From: Diphasiastrum complanatum
Lineage: Eukaryota; Streptophyta; Lycopodiopsida; Lycopodiales; Lycopodiaceae
Direction of reading: 5' to 3'
Assembly (NCBI GenBank): GCA_029204225.1
Contig: CM055104.1
Location: forward strand, 39,052,527-39,116,526
Length of the DNA: 64,000 nucleotides
This document shows, one piece after another, positions 23,414-37,004 of the stretch. The notes beneath the pieces were generated by a model. It saw only the letters and a list, made by a program, of their open reading frames with translations. It ran no database searches and was not told where the DNA came from. Position numbers and translations under genes: made by a program. How positions within the stretch are numbered: position 1 is the first letter of the stretch; every line of letters starts with the position of its first letter.

Positions 23414-24170
23414 GGCTATGATTTTTTATCACTTCCTAATCTTCAAAGCTCATGTCGAGAAACAATTTTCTTTCAAAGTTAAAGCTTTAAGATGTGATGG
23501 AGGAGGTGAATACATCTCCAACAAATTTCATGAATACTGTGAAGGTGAAGGAATAAAGAGAGAGTTTTCTTGTGGTTATCCATCTCAAAATGGAGTAGCT
23601 GAGAGGAAAAATAGATCTTTATGTGAATGTGCTGAAGCAATTTGAGTAGCAGCTTCTTTGCCTATTGAATATTGGGGTGAAGCTATAAATTGTGCAAACT
23701 ATTTGTGCAATAGATTATCTCACAATGCACTTGCTGGAAAATCACCTTTTGAAGTCTTGTTTAAGAAGAAACCTAAGGTAGATCATCTTAGAGTTTTTGG
23801 TTGTACTTGATTTGTTCATTTGCCCTTAAAAACGAGGAAAAGAGATGATCCGAATTCTATTAAAGGGATCATGGTTGGATATGCATCCAACAAGAAAGCT
23901 TACAGAATCTCTGTTCCCGCTACCTCAACTATAATTGAGAGTAGAGATGTTATATTCCATGAAGATCAAAAATACATTCTTGAGGAGGCCGAGTTCAAAG
24001 ATTCTCACAAAGATACTCCAATCATCACCCTTGAAGATTATCATGGAGAGATGGGGTCGAGGAGTCACCTCGAATCTTTTCACCAAGGAGATCTCAAAGA
24101 GAAAGATCCGAGCCTAGCAGGCTTACCTATGAAGATAGAGGCAATCAAGTGAAAATCAACTCCACTAATT
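23414..24170 (+). pseudogene. Copia integrase, broken
   Basis: The sequence starts inside the integrase core. The second and third catalytic positions are visible as 'RCDGGGEYIS' and 'NGVAERKNRS'; the first catalytic aspartate region is absent. Stops interrupt the frame at about 23,643 and 23,808, and the integrase C-terminal part ('GIMVGYASNKKAYRI', 'SRDVIFHED') follows in the frame 23,820-24,152. Integrase would insert the element cDNA into the host chromosome. Downstream, the frame continues after a shift into the RT. Confidence 0.8.
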
Positions 24171-25735
24171 GTGCTTATTTTATTTCTCATGAGGAGCTGA
24201 AGGATGTATATGATGCACTCAACTCGAAGGAATGGTACCTTGCCATGAAGGAGGAATATGATGCTTTGATGGCCAATAAGACATGGGAGCTTGTGGATCT
24301 TTCATCCAACAAGCACACCATTGGTTGCAAGTGGGTTTTTTGAGTCTAGTATAATCAAGATGGCACAATCAGAAAGTACAAGGCTAGGCTTTGTGCTAAA
24401 GGTTTTGCTCAAGTTTATGGACTTGATTATGAGGAGACCTTTGCTCCAGTTGCAAAGATGGTATCAATTAGAATCATAATTTCTCTTGCTTGTTTTTTCA
24501 GCTGGCAAGTTCTTCAACTAGATGTCTCTAATGCATTTCTAAATGGGTTTCTAGAAGAAGAGATTTACATGGATCAGCCTATTGGGTTCATCCATGACAA
24601 AGAAAAAGTTTGCTTGCTCTTCAAAAGTTTATATGGATTGAAGCAAGCTCCAAGGTTATGGTATTCTCGACTTAACACCTTTCTTGAGTCACTAGGATTT
24701 AATCTTAGTAACTATGATCCTTCCTTATATGTCAAGTTTTTTTATAAAGATATTGTCATTCTTCTTATTTATGTTGATGATATCATTCTGACAGGAAGTA
24801 ATATCAAGTTAGTTGAGGAAACCAAGATTGCACTTGGAAAAGAGTTCAAGATGCAAGATTTTGGAAAAATTCACTATATTCTAGGATTAAAGATTGACTT
24901 TCTTAAAGATAAAGCTTTTGTATGTCAATCCAAGTATGCTCTCTCAATGTTAAAGAAGTTCAATATGTTGAATTGTAAGAGTATAGAAACACCTATGGAG
25001 CAAAATGTAAAGGACTCTAACAAAGGTGATAAAAGATCCTTCATGGACATCACACTTTTTAGAAGTCTTATAGGCTCCTTAATTTGGCTCACAATAACTA
25101 GACCTGACATAAGCTTTAGTGTACATAGGTTGAGCCAGGCTATGCAAAAACCTACTATCTATCATTGGAAAATGGCCAAGAGAGTGCTTAGATATATATT
25201 TTCAACTTTTGATTTTGGTTTATTGTATAAAAGTGAAGTTCTTTCTATTATTGGTTATTCTGATCTGGATTTTGCAAGTGATAGAGCAGATCGAAAATCT
25301 ACAAGTGCTTATGTCATATATCTTGGAGGAAACTTGATATCTTGGCTTTCCAAAAGGCAGGATACTGTATCACTCTCATCATGTGAAGCTGAGTACAAGG
25401 CACTCACTGCAACAACAAAGGAAGTGCTTTGGATCAAGAGGTTACTAGTGGAACTAAAGATAATCTTGGAAGAGGATCTACCTATGATCATGTGTGACAA
25501 CATTTCAGCCCAAGCCCTTGCCAACAACCTGATATTCCATGCAAGGAGCAAGCATATCGAAGTTGCACATCACTTCGTGAGAGAGAAGCTCATTGGAGGG
25601 GAAATCAATTTGGAGCACATCAACACATCATCTTATATTGCTGATATGCTCACCAAACCTTTGAGCAAAAGTTCCTTCATCAAGCATAGAGCCAATCTTG
25701 GAGTTATATCAAGATCCATGTTCAAATCAATATAG
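24171..25735 (+). pseudogene. Copia reverse transcriptase and RNase H
   Basis: A short linker ('EYDALMANKTWELV') and the RT start ('GCKWVF', followed by a stop at about 24,341) precede a 425-codon open frame from 24,458. That frame contains 'QLDVSNAFLNGFLEEEIYM', 'YGLKQAPRLWYSRL', 'LLIYVDDIIL' (YVDD intact), then RNase H with 'GYSDLDFASDRADRKSTSAY', 'SSCEAEYKAL' and 'HFVREKLIGGEI'. The RNase H motif SDxDFA has L for the usual S/A but retains the aspartates. The region ends in a stop 17 bases before the 3' LTR, with a purine tract AGGAGGAG. The same family as the elements at 21 and 45-47 kb. Confidence 0.88.
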
Positions 25736-25752
25736 ATTATTTTTAGGAGGAG

Positions 25753-26542
25753 TGTTAAATTTGAAAAACAATCCATATTGATTTTTTGGCTTGCTACAAA
25801 TGTTGTACCATGCAAGTATGTAGCTCATAAATGCAAAATGCCAAGTTTGGCCTACATAGAACTCGAGCTACATGGTTATGTAATGTCTAGACTGAAGAAT
25901 ACAACTTGCATATAGTTTGTTGACATAGAATTAGCAAAGTCATGCTTGTAGAAACTCGTGGCAATTCACAAGCATAATTGTAAGTGATCCATAGTGACAT
26001 GCAAGGCATACACAAAGTGTAATGGACACATGCATGATGATTTGTACTTTGTTAGTTAGAACTAGCACACTTGTAAAAAGTTGGTAGAATTTCATGCATG
26101 GCAAGTAACAAATGTCACATAGATTCTAGATGTCACTTTAGATGTCATTTGTAATGAATGGATATGGTTCTATCTCGAGCTACCTCAAACTCCATAAATA
26201 TGGGTAAATCTCCTCACAATCAATGATGAAGAACCAAAGTTTTGTAGCTACCTCATGCCATTTTGGATCTAAACTATTTTGCTTGTTATCTCTCTATCTT
26301 TCTCTCTCTAACTCGTGTTGAAGCTAATGCTTATACACTGATATCTTGTACTTTTGCTAATTATTGATTCATTGCTATCATATTCAGTTGCTTAGCATGC
26401 TAGATTGTGGTTAAGCCATTTCTTCTGAACTAGATTTTGCTAATCAATCTAGAATCAGGTTACTGTGCTAATCACAAAGCTTAATTAGATCCATCATACT
26501 TGTGGACATTTTCCACACGTGTGAAATCTGGAAATTTTGTCA
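25753..26542 (+). mobile_element. Copia 3' LTR (family C)
   Basis: It starts TGTTAAATTTG immediately after the purine tract and ends GGAAATTTTGTCA; length 790 bp. It is clearly homologous to the 5' LTR on the opposite strand at 47,763-48,519, which supports both boundaries. Promoter-like CT-rich and TATA-like words occur around 26,190-26,310. Confidence 0.85.
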
Positions 26543-26547
26543 AGATT

Positions 26548-26923
26548 TGTGTGACTTTGCAAGGCCGAGAGCTATTTCCTTGCTTGCCATTGACTCCATA
26601 GATTGAAGATTAGGATGGCCTAATCTCTTATGCCATAGCTCCACTTGAGATAGCTCCTCCCTAGCCAAGTTCACACTTTCACTTGCAACATTATCATCCA
26701 ACTTGAAAAGTCTACCTTGCTTAATGCCACTAGTTATGCACTTATTATTTTTCAAGATGGAACAAACTCCATTCTTGAAATGTACATCTAGTCCATTGTC
26801 CATTAATTGTCCTACACTAAGCAAGTTTTTTGAAATGGTAGGAACATACAAAACATTATCTAGACCTATCCTTTTATATGTGCCTAAGCAAAGAGGTATA
26901 GCTCCTATGCGATCTATCTTGCC
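26548..26923 (-). pseudogene. Copia protease / GAG-pre-integrase fragment
   Basis: The minus strand encodes 'VLYVPTISKNLLSVGQL' (the conserved block after the protease) and 'LWHKRLGHPNLQSM' (start of the GAG-pre-integrase zinc region, with H and H visible). The catalytic DSGA motif is absent because the frame enters after it. The fragment is bounded on one side by the end of LTR family C and on the other by the CT-rich LTR-A module at 26,924. Confidence 0.75.
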
Positions 26924-28305
<1,382 letters not shown>

Positions 28306-29124
28306 TTGCTTTTGACGAAATGATACTTCAGTTCAATGTGCTTACTCTTGGAATAAAATCTAGGGTTGGCTGATAAAGCGATGGCACTTTTATTATCACA
28401 AATTAATGTTGTCGGAGCATATTGATTCAGACCGATATCTGAGAGTAAGTTCCTCAACCAAATTGCCTCCTTTGTATTTGAGAGACTGCAATATATTATG
28501 ATTCAGTGGAAGATAGAGCTATCAAAGATTGCTTGTGACTGTTCCAGGAAATTGGACCATTGTTGAGGAAGAATGTAAATCTGGAAGTAGATTTACGAGT
28601 GTCTACATATCTTTCCCAACTTGCATCTGTGTAACCACTGAGTAAATTGAGTTTGTCATTGCCGACTGCTCCATAACAAATGCAAAAGTCCATAGTAGTT
28701 CGAAGATATCTTATGACTCTGATAAAAGCCTTTCAATGTGTTATACCATGACTAGTCATATACTGATTGAAAGAGCTGACTGCAAAAGTTATGTCTAGTC
28801 TGGTACAGATCATGGCGTACATAAGAGATCCTATAATAGAATGGTCAGGATACTCACGCATCTGCTGCTTCTCATGAATTGTTTGGGGACACTGGTCCTT
28901 TGACAATTTGAGTCCTGGTTCCATTGGTGAGAGAGCTAACTTGCAATTCATCAGATTATATCTGACTAACATGTTGTAGATGTACCTCTATTGTGTAATG
29001 TAGACCAACTTCTGTTTTCTATCTCTCTGGATTTGTATACCAAGGCTGAAATGAGTTTCGCCCAAATCAGTCATGTCGAATTTGGAAGATAACATTGTCT
29101 TGGCTTTTTTCATCAAATCGGTAC
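28306..29124 (-). pseudogene. Copia RT C-terminus and RNase H, array copy 1
   Basis: Minus-strand segments show 'FDMTDLGETHFSLGIQI' (with alternative frames), 'IIGSLMYAMICTRLDI', 'LSGYTDASWERYVDTRKSTS', 'ALSSTES' and 'HIELKYHFVKSKV'. The YxDD catalytic block is not included because the fragment begins downstream of it. A stop after 'GITH' and a frameshift after 'SSTES' break the frame. It sits between LTR-B and LTR-A pieces. Confidence 0.8.
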
Positions 29125-29792
29125 TGATGGAAAGTGTAACTCCAATAAAATTCTGGTGACAAACTGATGGGAGTCTCTCGAACGATTTGCGAAACTATTT
29201 TTTTGTTCATGAATTATTTCTGTTCAAGAAGAATTCGTAAAATTTGAACGAGATCTGATATTGATTTTTGCTGAAATTGAAGTAATTGTGAAGCGAAGCG
29301 AAACGAAACACGAAGCGAAAACAATCACGAACAAAATTAGTTTGTGTGGAATTCAGATATGATTGTTGGTCATTGTCGGCTATATCATTCCTACAATCCT
29401 CCAGAATGTAGATAGACACTGTTGATCTGCGTTATAGATTATTACAGCATTCAACAAGATTGAACCAGTGTGCGGAATTGAATAAACAAGTAAATGAGAT
29501 ACACGAACAATAGTAGATTTCAAGCATTGTGTGATAGATCCACACAGTGCATTGGCGTGAGAGAAATATAAATCTCCCACAAATAGCGTCTCGCTTCCTA
29601 GCAAACTTTTTGGATCTGCTGATCCTCTTACAAAATTGTCTCGCTCACAGGTGGACATATATTTTGTATATGTTTCGTCGCTATGTTCTATGCATTAAGC
29701 AGAATGTATATTGATCGCGAACTTTTTTGTGTCGCGTCGAGTTACTTCCTTGATCAGACAGAAACATCTATAACTAATCATGGATTAGAGGA
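29125..29792 (-). mobile_element. LTR-B portion, array copy 1
   Basis: It is homologous to the full LTR-B at 62,058-62,723 and 32,915-33,632 and ends in the same TTTCCATCA. The first bases of the LTR are replaced by LTR-A sequence at the unit border near 29,792. Short open frames here (for example 29,380-29,658) lie in LTR sequence and are not genes. Confidence 0.8.
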
Positions 29793-30200
29793 AGTGAGCT
29801 AGAATGCTCAGGAGTGTTCAAGCTCGCAGGCTTGAGAGAGAGAGCTAACTATTCAAATGTTTGATCATAACTTCAACTTTTGATGATGATTAAACTGTAT
29901 GCATATGAACAACTATTTATACTAAGAAATTAGATCATCAATTGTGATCGCCAGTTGGCTGGTAATCTGCTGGCATCCATCTGGTCCTTGTCATTGATTG
30001 CTGATAAGTGGTGAATTGACCGTAATCATTCTGTCTCCATAAATGAACCAAAATTGTAGCTCTACAGAAATGAACTAAAACGGCCACAGGTGACACTGTC
30101 GGATTTTTCGCAAAAAATGTGAAATAGGAGAAGGTGCCCTTAAATCTCATTTAGGGTTGCCCCACACTTTGCCACAGTCATTTTCTTAACATTTGAGACT
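29793..30200 (-). mobile_element. LTR-A portion, array copy 2
   Basis: Matches 27,898-28,305 with a few substitutions (for example g to a at the 'acaggtgaca' site) and matches copy 3 exactly at the sites compared. Confidence 0.8.
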
Positions 30201-31019
30201 TTGCTTTTGACGAAATGATACTTCAGTTCAATGTGCTTACTCTTGGAATAAAATCTAGGGTTGGCTGATAAAGCGATGGCACTTTTATTATCACAAATTA
30301 ATGTTGTCGGAGCATATTGATTCAGACCGATATCTGAGAGTAGGTTCCTCAACCAAATTGCCTCCTTTGTAGTTGAGAGACTGCAATATATTATGATTCA
30401 GTGGAAGATAGAGCTATCAAAGATTGCTTGTGACTGTTCCAGGAAACTGGACCATTGTTGAGGAAGAATGTAAATCTGGAAGTAGATTTACGAGTGTCTA
30501 CATATCTTTCCCAACTTGCATCTGTGTAACCACTGAGTAAATTGAGTTTGTCATTGCCGACTGCTCCATAACAAATGCAAAAGTCCATAGTAGTTCGAAG
30601 ATATCTTATGACTCTGATAAAAGCCTTTCAATGTGTTATACCATGACTAGTCATATACTGATTGAAAGAGCTGACTGCAAAAGTTATGTCTAGTCTGGTA
30701 CAGATCATGGCGTACATAAGAGATCCTATAATAGAATGGTCAGGATACTCACGCATCTGCTGCTTCTCATGAATTGTTTGGGGACACTGGTCCTTTGACA
30801 ATTTGAGTCCTGGTTCCATTGGTGAGAGAGCTAACTTGCAATTCATCAGATTATATCTGACTAACATGTTGTAGATGTACCTCTATTGTGTAATGTAGAC
30901 CAACTTCTGTTTTCTATCTCTCTGGATTTGTATACCAAGGCTGAAATGAGTTTCGCCCAAATCAGTCATGTCGAATTTGGAAGATAACATTGTCTTGGCT
31001 TTTTTCATCAAATCGGTAC
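30201..31019 (-). pseudogene. Copia RT C-terminus and RNase H, array copy 2
   Basis: Same content and same disabling stop and frameshift as copy 1. The left part carries copy-3 variants (for example 'aggaaactgg' at 30,441) and the right part copy-1 variants ('atatcttatg' at 30,601), so the recombination point lies in this gene fragment. Confidence 0.85.
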
Positions 31020-31687
31020 TGATGGAAAGTGTAACTCCAATAAAATTCTGGTGACAAACTGATGGGAGTCTCTCGAACGATTTGCGAAACTATTTTTTTG
31101 TTCATGAATTATTTCTGTTCAAGAAGAATTCGTAAAATTTGAACGAGATCTGATATTGATTTTTGCTGAAATTGAAGTAATTGTGAAGCGAAGCGAAACG
31201 AAACACGAAGCGAAAACAATCACGAACAAAATTAGTTTGTGTGGAATTCAGATATGATTGTTGGTCATTGTCGGCTATATCATTCCTACAATCCTCCAGA
31301 ATGTAGATAGACACTGTTGATCTGCGTTATAGATTATTACAGCATTCAACAAGATTGAACCAGTGTGCGGAATTGAATAAACAAGTAAATGAGATACACG
31401 AACAATAGTAGATTTCAAGCATTGTGTGATAGATCCACACAGTGCATTGGCGTGAGAGAAATATAAATCTCCCACAAATAGCGTCTCGCTTCCTAGCAAA
31501 CTTTTTGGATCTGCTGATCCTCTTACAAAATTGTCTCGCTCACAGGTGGACATATATTTTGTATATGTTTCGTCGCTATGTTCTATGCATTAAGCAGAAT
31601 GTATATTGATCGCGAACTTTTTTGTGTCGCGTCGAGTTACTTCCTTGATCAGACAGAAACATCTATAACTAATCATGGATTAGAGGA
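31020..31687 (-). mobile_element. LTR-B portion, array copy 2
   Basis: Identical to copy 1 at all diagnostic positions checked ('ctcgcttcctagc', 'cgtcgctatgttc', 'caatcacgaac') and different from copy 3 at each. Confidence 0.8.
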
Positions 31688-32095
31688 AGTGAGCTAGAAT
31701 GCTCAGGAGTGTTCAAGCTCGCAGGCTTGAGAGAGAGAGCTAACTATTCAAATGTTTGATCATAACTTCAACTTTTGATGATGATTAAACTGTATGCATA
31801 TGAACAACTATTTATACTAAGAAATTAGATCATCAATTGTGATCGCCAGTTGGCTGGTAATCTGCTGGCATCCATCTGGTCCTTGTCATTGATTGCTGAT
31901 AAGTGGTGAATTGACCGTAATCATTCTGTCTCCATAAATGAACCAAAATTGTAGCTCTACAGAAATGAACTAAAACGGCCACAGGTGACACTGTCGGATT
32001 TTTCGCAAAAAATGTGAAATAGGAGAAGGTGCCCTTAAATCTCATTTAGGGTTGCCCCACACTTTGCCACAGTCATTTTCTTAACATTTGAGACT
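31688..32095 (-). mobile_element. LTR-A portion, array copy 3
   Basis: Third occurrence of the LTR-A piece, identical to copy 2 at the variable positions examined. Confidence 0.8.
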
Positions 32096-32914
32096 TTGCT
32101 TTTGACGAAATGATACTTCAGTTCAATGTGCTTACTCTTGGAATAAAATCTAGGGTTGGCTGATAAAGCGATGGCACTTTTATTATCACAAATTAATGTT
32201 GTCGGAGCATATTGATTCAGACCGATATCTGAGAGTAGGTTCCTCAACCAAATTGCCTCCTTTGTAGTTGAGAGACTGCAATATATTATGATTCAGTGGA
32301 AGATAGAGCTATCAAAGATTGCTTGTGACTGTTCCAGGAAACTGGACCATTGTTGAGGAAGAATGTAAATCTGGAAGTAGATTTACGAGTGTCTACATAT
32401 CTTTCCCAACTTGCATCTGTGTAACCACTGAGTAAATTGAGTTTGTCATTGCCGACTGCTCCATAACAAATGCAAAAGTCCATAGTAGTTCGAAGATATC
32501 TCATGACTCTGATAAAAGCCTTTCAATGTGTTATACCATGACTAGTCATATACTGATTGAAAGAGCTGACTGCAAAAGTTATGTCTAGTCTGGTACAGAT
32601 CATGGCGTACATAAGAGATCCTATAATAGAATGGTCAGGATACTCACGCATCTGCTGCTTCTCATGAATTGTTTGGGGACACTGGTACTTTGACAATTTG
32701 AGTCCTGGTTCCATTGGTGAGAGAGCTAACTTGCAATTCATCAGATTATATCTGAGTAACATGTTGTAGATGTACCTCTGTTGTGTAATGTAGACCAACT
32801 TCTGTTTTCTATCTCTCTGGATTTGTATACCAAGGCTGAAATGAGTTTCGCCCAAATCAGTCATGTCGAATTTGGAAGATAACATTGTCTTGGCTTCTTT
32901 TATCGAATCGGTAC
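32096..32914 (-). pseudogene. Copia RT C-terminus and RNase H, array copy 3
   Basis: The longest open piece is 120 codons at 32,523-32,885, starting 'MLSSKFDMTDLGETHFSLG' and ending at the same stop after 'GITH'. Right of 32,500 it carries its own substitutions relative to copies 1 and 2 (for example 'ggtactttgac', 'ctgagtaaca'). Its upstream end joins LTR-B at 32,915 with no primer-binding site. Confidence 0.8.
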
Positions 32915-33632
32915 TGATGGAAAGTGTAACTCCAATAAAATTCTGGTGACAAACTGATGGGAGTCTCTCGAACGATTTGCGAAACTATTTTTTTGTTCAT
33001 GAATTATTTCTGTTCGAGAAGAATTCGTAAAATTTGAACGAGATCTGATATTGATTTTTGCTGAAATTGAAGTAATTGTGAAGCGAAGCGAAACGAAACA
33101 CGAAGCGAAAACAATCGCGAACAAAATTAGTTTGTGTGGAATTCAGATATGATTGTTGGTCATTGTCGGCTATATCATTCCTACAATCCTCCAGAATGTA
33201 GATAGACACTGTTGATCTGCGTTATAGATTATTACAGCATTCAACAAGATTGAACCAGTGTGCGGAATTGAATAAACAAGTAAATGAGATACACGAACAA
33301 TAGTAGATTTCAAGCATTGTGTGATAGATCCACACAGTGCATTGGCGTGAGAGAAATATAAATCTCCCACAAATAGCGTCTCACTTACTAGCAAACTTTT
33401 TGGATCTGCTGATCCTCTTACAAAATTGTCTCGCTCACAGGTGGACATATATTTTGTATATGTTTCGTCTCTATATTCTATGCATTAAGCAGAATGTATA
33501 TTGATCGCGAACTTTTTTGTGTCGCGTCGAGTTACTTCCTTGATCAGACAGAAACATCTATAACTAATCATCGATTAGAAGAGTGGCAGATTAGGCACGT
33601 CCTAAAGCACTTCTGCTGATGCCACGATATCA
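32915..33632 (-). mobile_element. LTR-B, fullest copy
   Basis: On the minus strand it runs from TGATATCG (33,632) to TTTCCATCA (32,915), 718 bp, with TGAT...ATCA ends. It follows an RNase H tail and is homologous to the plus-strand LTR at 62,058-62,723. The AG-rich words 'gaagcgaagcgaaacgaaac' mark the family. The LTR start is my best estimate because the polypurine tract is not obvious. Confidence 0.7.
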
Positions 33633-33639
33633 GATCAAA

Positions 33640-34265
33640 TATTTGTACCTCATGGTACTTGGTTGATCTTCTTGGTTCTTCGTGTGTCGCGAAATTGTTC
33701 GTGAACATTTTTGCTTCGTGTGTTTTTTCTGTCAAATTTAGGGTTAAATTCTAGCAAAGCTTTGGCAATTGAAACGTTTTGTTTCTTCAACTCCCTCTCA
33801 AAGCATGGTAGCTTGATGACTCCAAGACTGCTCCTCTGTTTCTCGAACAAACCTTTGTCTAAGGCCTTTGTGAAAATGTTAGCAACCATTTTCTTCATTC
33901 CAATGAAAGTAGTCTGCAACATCTTCTTCCTGATCAGATCCCTTATCAAATGGTACTTGATTGCGATGTGTTTCTTTCTTGAGTGAAATACAGGATCCTT
34001 TGTTAGATGTATTGCAGACGTATTGTCCATCTACAAAATCATAGGTTCATTTCTCGTTTCACCTAGTTCATCAAGGAACTGCTGGAGCAAAATGATTTCA
34101 TTGGCCATCTTAGCTGCTGCAACGTACTCTGCTTCGTAGGATGACTGAGCCACAATGGTCTGCTTCTTGCTGACCTAGAGAATTGTTGCTCTTGATGTGA
34201 TGGTCCATCCTCCTGAGACACTTTTGCAGTCGTCTTTGAGAGATGCCCAGCTAAAAAAAGGATAG
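33640..34265 (-). pseudogene. Copia RNase H C-terminal region (family B/F)
   Basis: Reading the minus strand: 'DDCKSVSGGWTITSRAT', a stop, a segment with 'SSYEAEYVAAAKM', a stop just before 'MDNTSAIHLTKDPVFHSRK', then 'HIAIKYHLIRDLI' and 'MVANIFTKALDKGLFEKQR', which is the end of copia RNase H and its tail. The final 126-codon frame runs into the LTR border. The same tail sequence occurs on the plus strand at 61,900-62,050. It is the 3' end of the element that gave rise to the tandem array next to it. Confidence 0.8.
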
Positions 34266-35594
34266 GCAAGAAAGGCCCCATTTGTCCTTTCTAGGCCTTT
34301 ATTACCATGTGGTGTCACCAAATGGTGCCACATGGCCCATGGACCCCAAAGGATTACAAAATTTAACTTAGACCTCCTCTCTCTCTTCCAACTCCAGCGT
34401 ACCACAACTAATCTCTATGCTTTGGAGATTTGTTGGTACAAATAGAAAGAGGAGAAAGGGAGAGGTATGAACTGAAAGGACAGCTACCAAGTTTTGGCTT
34501 GGTTCCAAATATTGTAGCTCAAGGTTTTAAAAATTCTTTAGAGAATCTTGGCTTGTGCTTAAAAGATTTTAAGTTTAAAGCTTTTCATAAAGTTTTATTT
34601 TCATACTTCCACTTGCAAGCTTAAACTTCAAAGCTTTGCAAGGAGGAAGAAAAACAAGGCTGTAGGGAGTCGCGCCTACTCTCCACCCCTTAATCAAGTA
34701 CAAAATGTACTTAAACATAAAAGCTTTATGAAACATAGCCCCTCCCCCTCTCCACGAACTGTGCCAATCAACCTAACTGCGCAAAGGAGAGGGACAGACT
34801 ATAAATTTTTTTTTGTTTACAAATTTCACTAAACTTTTCGGGAGGTGTGACCATCCGCTCCCTCTGCCTATCAAATCAAGCAAGAAAAGTTTATGAATGG
34901 GGGTTGTGGGAAAGCGTATAGCATCATCTCCCCCTGTTGTCGCATCTGGTAATAAATAGTCAGGAGAGGTTTTTAGACCCCCCCCCCCCCCCCCCCCCAC
35001 AAACACCCAGGGGCCAGGAAGGCACAGACCGCGCGCCGCCTGCGCAGTCTGTCTGCGGGCCAGACCACAAACAAATCCGCCTCTCCCAAATGGATCCATA
35101 CCTGCTAAGAGAGAGACAAAATCTGAGGTATAGAAGAGCGAATCTGTAGGATCTTGCAACTGTCCCTGTGAACCAGAAGCCAAGCCAATGTTTCCTAAAT
35201 GTCAATATAGAATTTGGAGTGCCAATTAACTGATTAAGGTTATTCAAACTTGAAAAAAAAAAAGTTTCAACCCATAATTACCATTTCTTTTAGCCACTGA
35301 AATTAAAAGAAACACAACCATAACTTTTAAGTTATGGATTAGAAACACATGTTTATTTCTTTTCATTCTTAAAACCAAGAAAAGGTTCCAAAGAAAAGAA
35401 ATGACTAACAAAAAATAACCACTTTATATAACTAGTTCCAAAATTCCAACAGAGTTGAAGCTTTTCAAGTATTAACTTGAAGAAAGGTTTAAGAGGGCTA
35501 AGCAGCCACATTCCATTAGAAGGGGATACCAAACTGCAAAGGCACATAACATAACGTGTGCAGCTTAAGAAAAATTGACTGCTTTGATACCAAC
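34266..35594. other. Unresolved stretch between copia RNase H and a gypsy LTR
   Basis: No domain is recognised. A C homopolymer of about 20 bases lies at 34,979-34,999 in a GC-rich patch. A 136-codon minus-strand frame (34,773-35,183) contains a poly-glycine run created by that C tract and has no recognisable motif. The part just below 35,594 may be the leader of a gypsy element, since 'tggtatcaaagc' (minus strand) adjoins the LTR there. Confidence 0.4.
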
Positions 35595-36063
35595 TGTTAC
35601 AACTCACTAAGATCTTCGACTACCTTAAAGGTTCCGCACACCCCATACCAGTGACGACACACCATATCCGCCCATCCATAGGGTCACAACTGACCCACCC
35701 CCGTGCACTAGAGCTATCGACATAATCATGCCCGGTCAAGCCTCCTACGATAACTGGCATCCCATACCACCAACCATCACACTCGGCTCTCCCTAGCATA
35801 CATCTCCTAGCCTGGAGATACATCCTGGCTCATGCACGTGCTCTCCATCCACCAACTCTTGGGTAGACTGAGTGAATGGAAATAGGGAAACCCCACCACT
35901 ATATAGACATAGCACAGTGGGTCCCATCAAGCACGGTCTTGCCGGTGACATGTGACCACCTAGGATGGTGATGTGTGGCACCCAAACATGTCGATAACGC
36001 CATACCTGCGTCATGCCCCTTGCGAGGCCATCACTGAAGGGCGTACCATTATGGTACATAACA
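35595..36063 (-). mobile_element. Ty3/gypsy LTR (family D)
   Basis: On the minus strand it begins TGTTATGTACCATAATGG at 36,063 and ends GAGTTGTAACA at 35,595; 469 bp. It contains 'gtctatatagtggtgggg', a plausible TATA region. It matches the gypsy 3' LTR at 45,185-45,560 over the first 370 bases and the fragment at 36,919-37,004 over the last 86. A tRNA-like site follows on the minus strand, so it was probably the 5' LTR of a lost element. Confidence 0.8.
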
Positions 36064-36200
36064 AGTGGTATGAGGCCATGAAGCAAGAATATGATTCATT
36101 GATCACCAACAACACTTGGGAGCTTGTGGATCCTCCATCCAACAAGCACATCATTGATCCAAGTGGGTATTTTGAATCAAGTACAATCAAGATGGCAAGT
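36064..36200 (+). pseudogene. Copia integrase-RT linker fragment
   Basis: The plus strand reads 'KWYEAMKQEYDSLITNNTW' and 'LVDPPSNK', the conserved bridge between copia integrase and RT. It starts exactly at the border of the gypsy LTR with AGTGG, which resembles the AGTGA next to the other gypsy LTR end at 37,005 (in copia sense). Near 36,200 it switches to sequence from an integrase on the opposite strand. Confidence 0.75.
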
Positions 36201-36375
36201 ACAAGGCAATATGTAGTAAAGTCATCAATAAAGGTGACAAAACATGTTGCACCACCAATACTTTTAGAAGAGAAAAAATGTACATCTGAGTGTATAAGCT
36301 CCAAAGGATGAGTAGTCTTCATAAAAGACTTCTGATATGGCTTTCTGTGTGACTTTGTAATGGCACAAGCTAAGG
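36195..36375 (-). pseudogene. Copia integrase N-terminal core fragment
   Basis: The minus strand encodes 'THPLELIHSDVHFFSSKS' followed by 'FVTFIDDFTTYC', which includes the first catalytic aspartate of the integrase core (HSDVH) and the conserved FIDD block. The segment is interrupted on both sides and cannot work alone. It is inverted relative to the linker fragment to its left. Confidence 0.75.
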
Positions 36376-36918
36376 TATGGTATATTATATTGCATTTTCA
36401 GTTGAATGACTTTTATTACCCAAGTCAAGTCTTGATCATGAGATCTATACATGCCACAACAATTTAAAATACCTAAAATCGTAAAATCAATAAAATTGTA
36501 CACATCATGTTTGTATTTATTGTTTCAAACATGGGCATTTTGACAAATTGCTATGCATTATTTTACTATCACAATAAACTCTAATATGATTAAATCATCA
36601 AAGTTAGTGTACAATGATCCATTTCCATTCAAACATTCATATGTCTTTCATCTGAACATTATGCTCTCTCTCTCTAAGAGCATGATCCATGTCAATCAAC
36701 AATCTTATGGTGATTATGTTACAACAATATCTCCCAATTGTCATATAGCCTATATTTTCTTAGGCAAATTTTTTTCAAAGCCTTATGTTCTAGTTGGGTA
36801 TAAAATTTTCTTTCATAATTGACTGACAACCTACGCGTGTTTGTCTACATCGAGTTGTAGCCTTACAAAACACCCATTCAATGCGCAAGAAATAGCACCA
36901 AGAAGGCAAGCGAATGGC
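36376..36918. other. AT-rich stretch, nothing recognised
   Basis: No domain, repeat or RNA gene could be identified. The 89-codon plus-strand frame at 36,553 shows no known motif. Confidence 0.4.
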
Positions 36919-37004
36919 CTATGGATGGGCGGATACGGTGCATCGTCATTGGTATGGGGGTGCGGAACCTTTAAGGCAGTCGAAGACCTTAGGGAGCTAT
37001 AACA
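36919..37004 (+). mobile_element. Terminal fragment of gypsy LTR family D
   Basis: Eighty-six bases match the 3' end of LTR-D ('ctatggatgggcggata' through 'gctataaca'). It abuts copia sequence at 37,005 with TCACT, the complement of AGTGA. Confidence 0.75.

Noticed and set aside
29380-29658. 92-codon minus frame repeated at 31,275 and 33,170
   Set aside because: It lies wholly in LTR-B, and the plus-strand LTR-B at 62 kb does not keep it open.
34773-35183. 136-codon minus frame with a glycine run
   Set aside because: The run comes from a C homopolymer and no domain can be recognised.
36064-37004. Two independent gypsy LTR insertions
   Set aside because: Possible, but both adjoin the same linker position of the same copia family with nearly the same 5-bp flank, so one insertion plus inversion is simpler.
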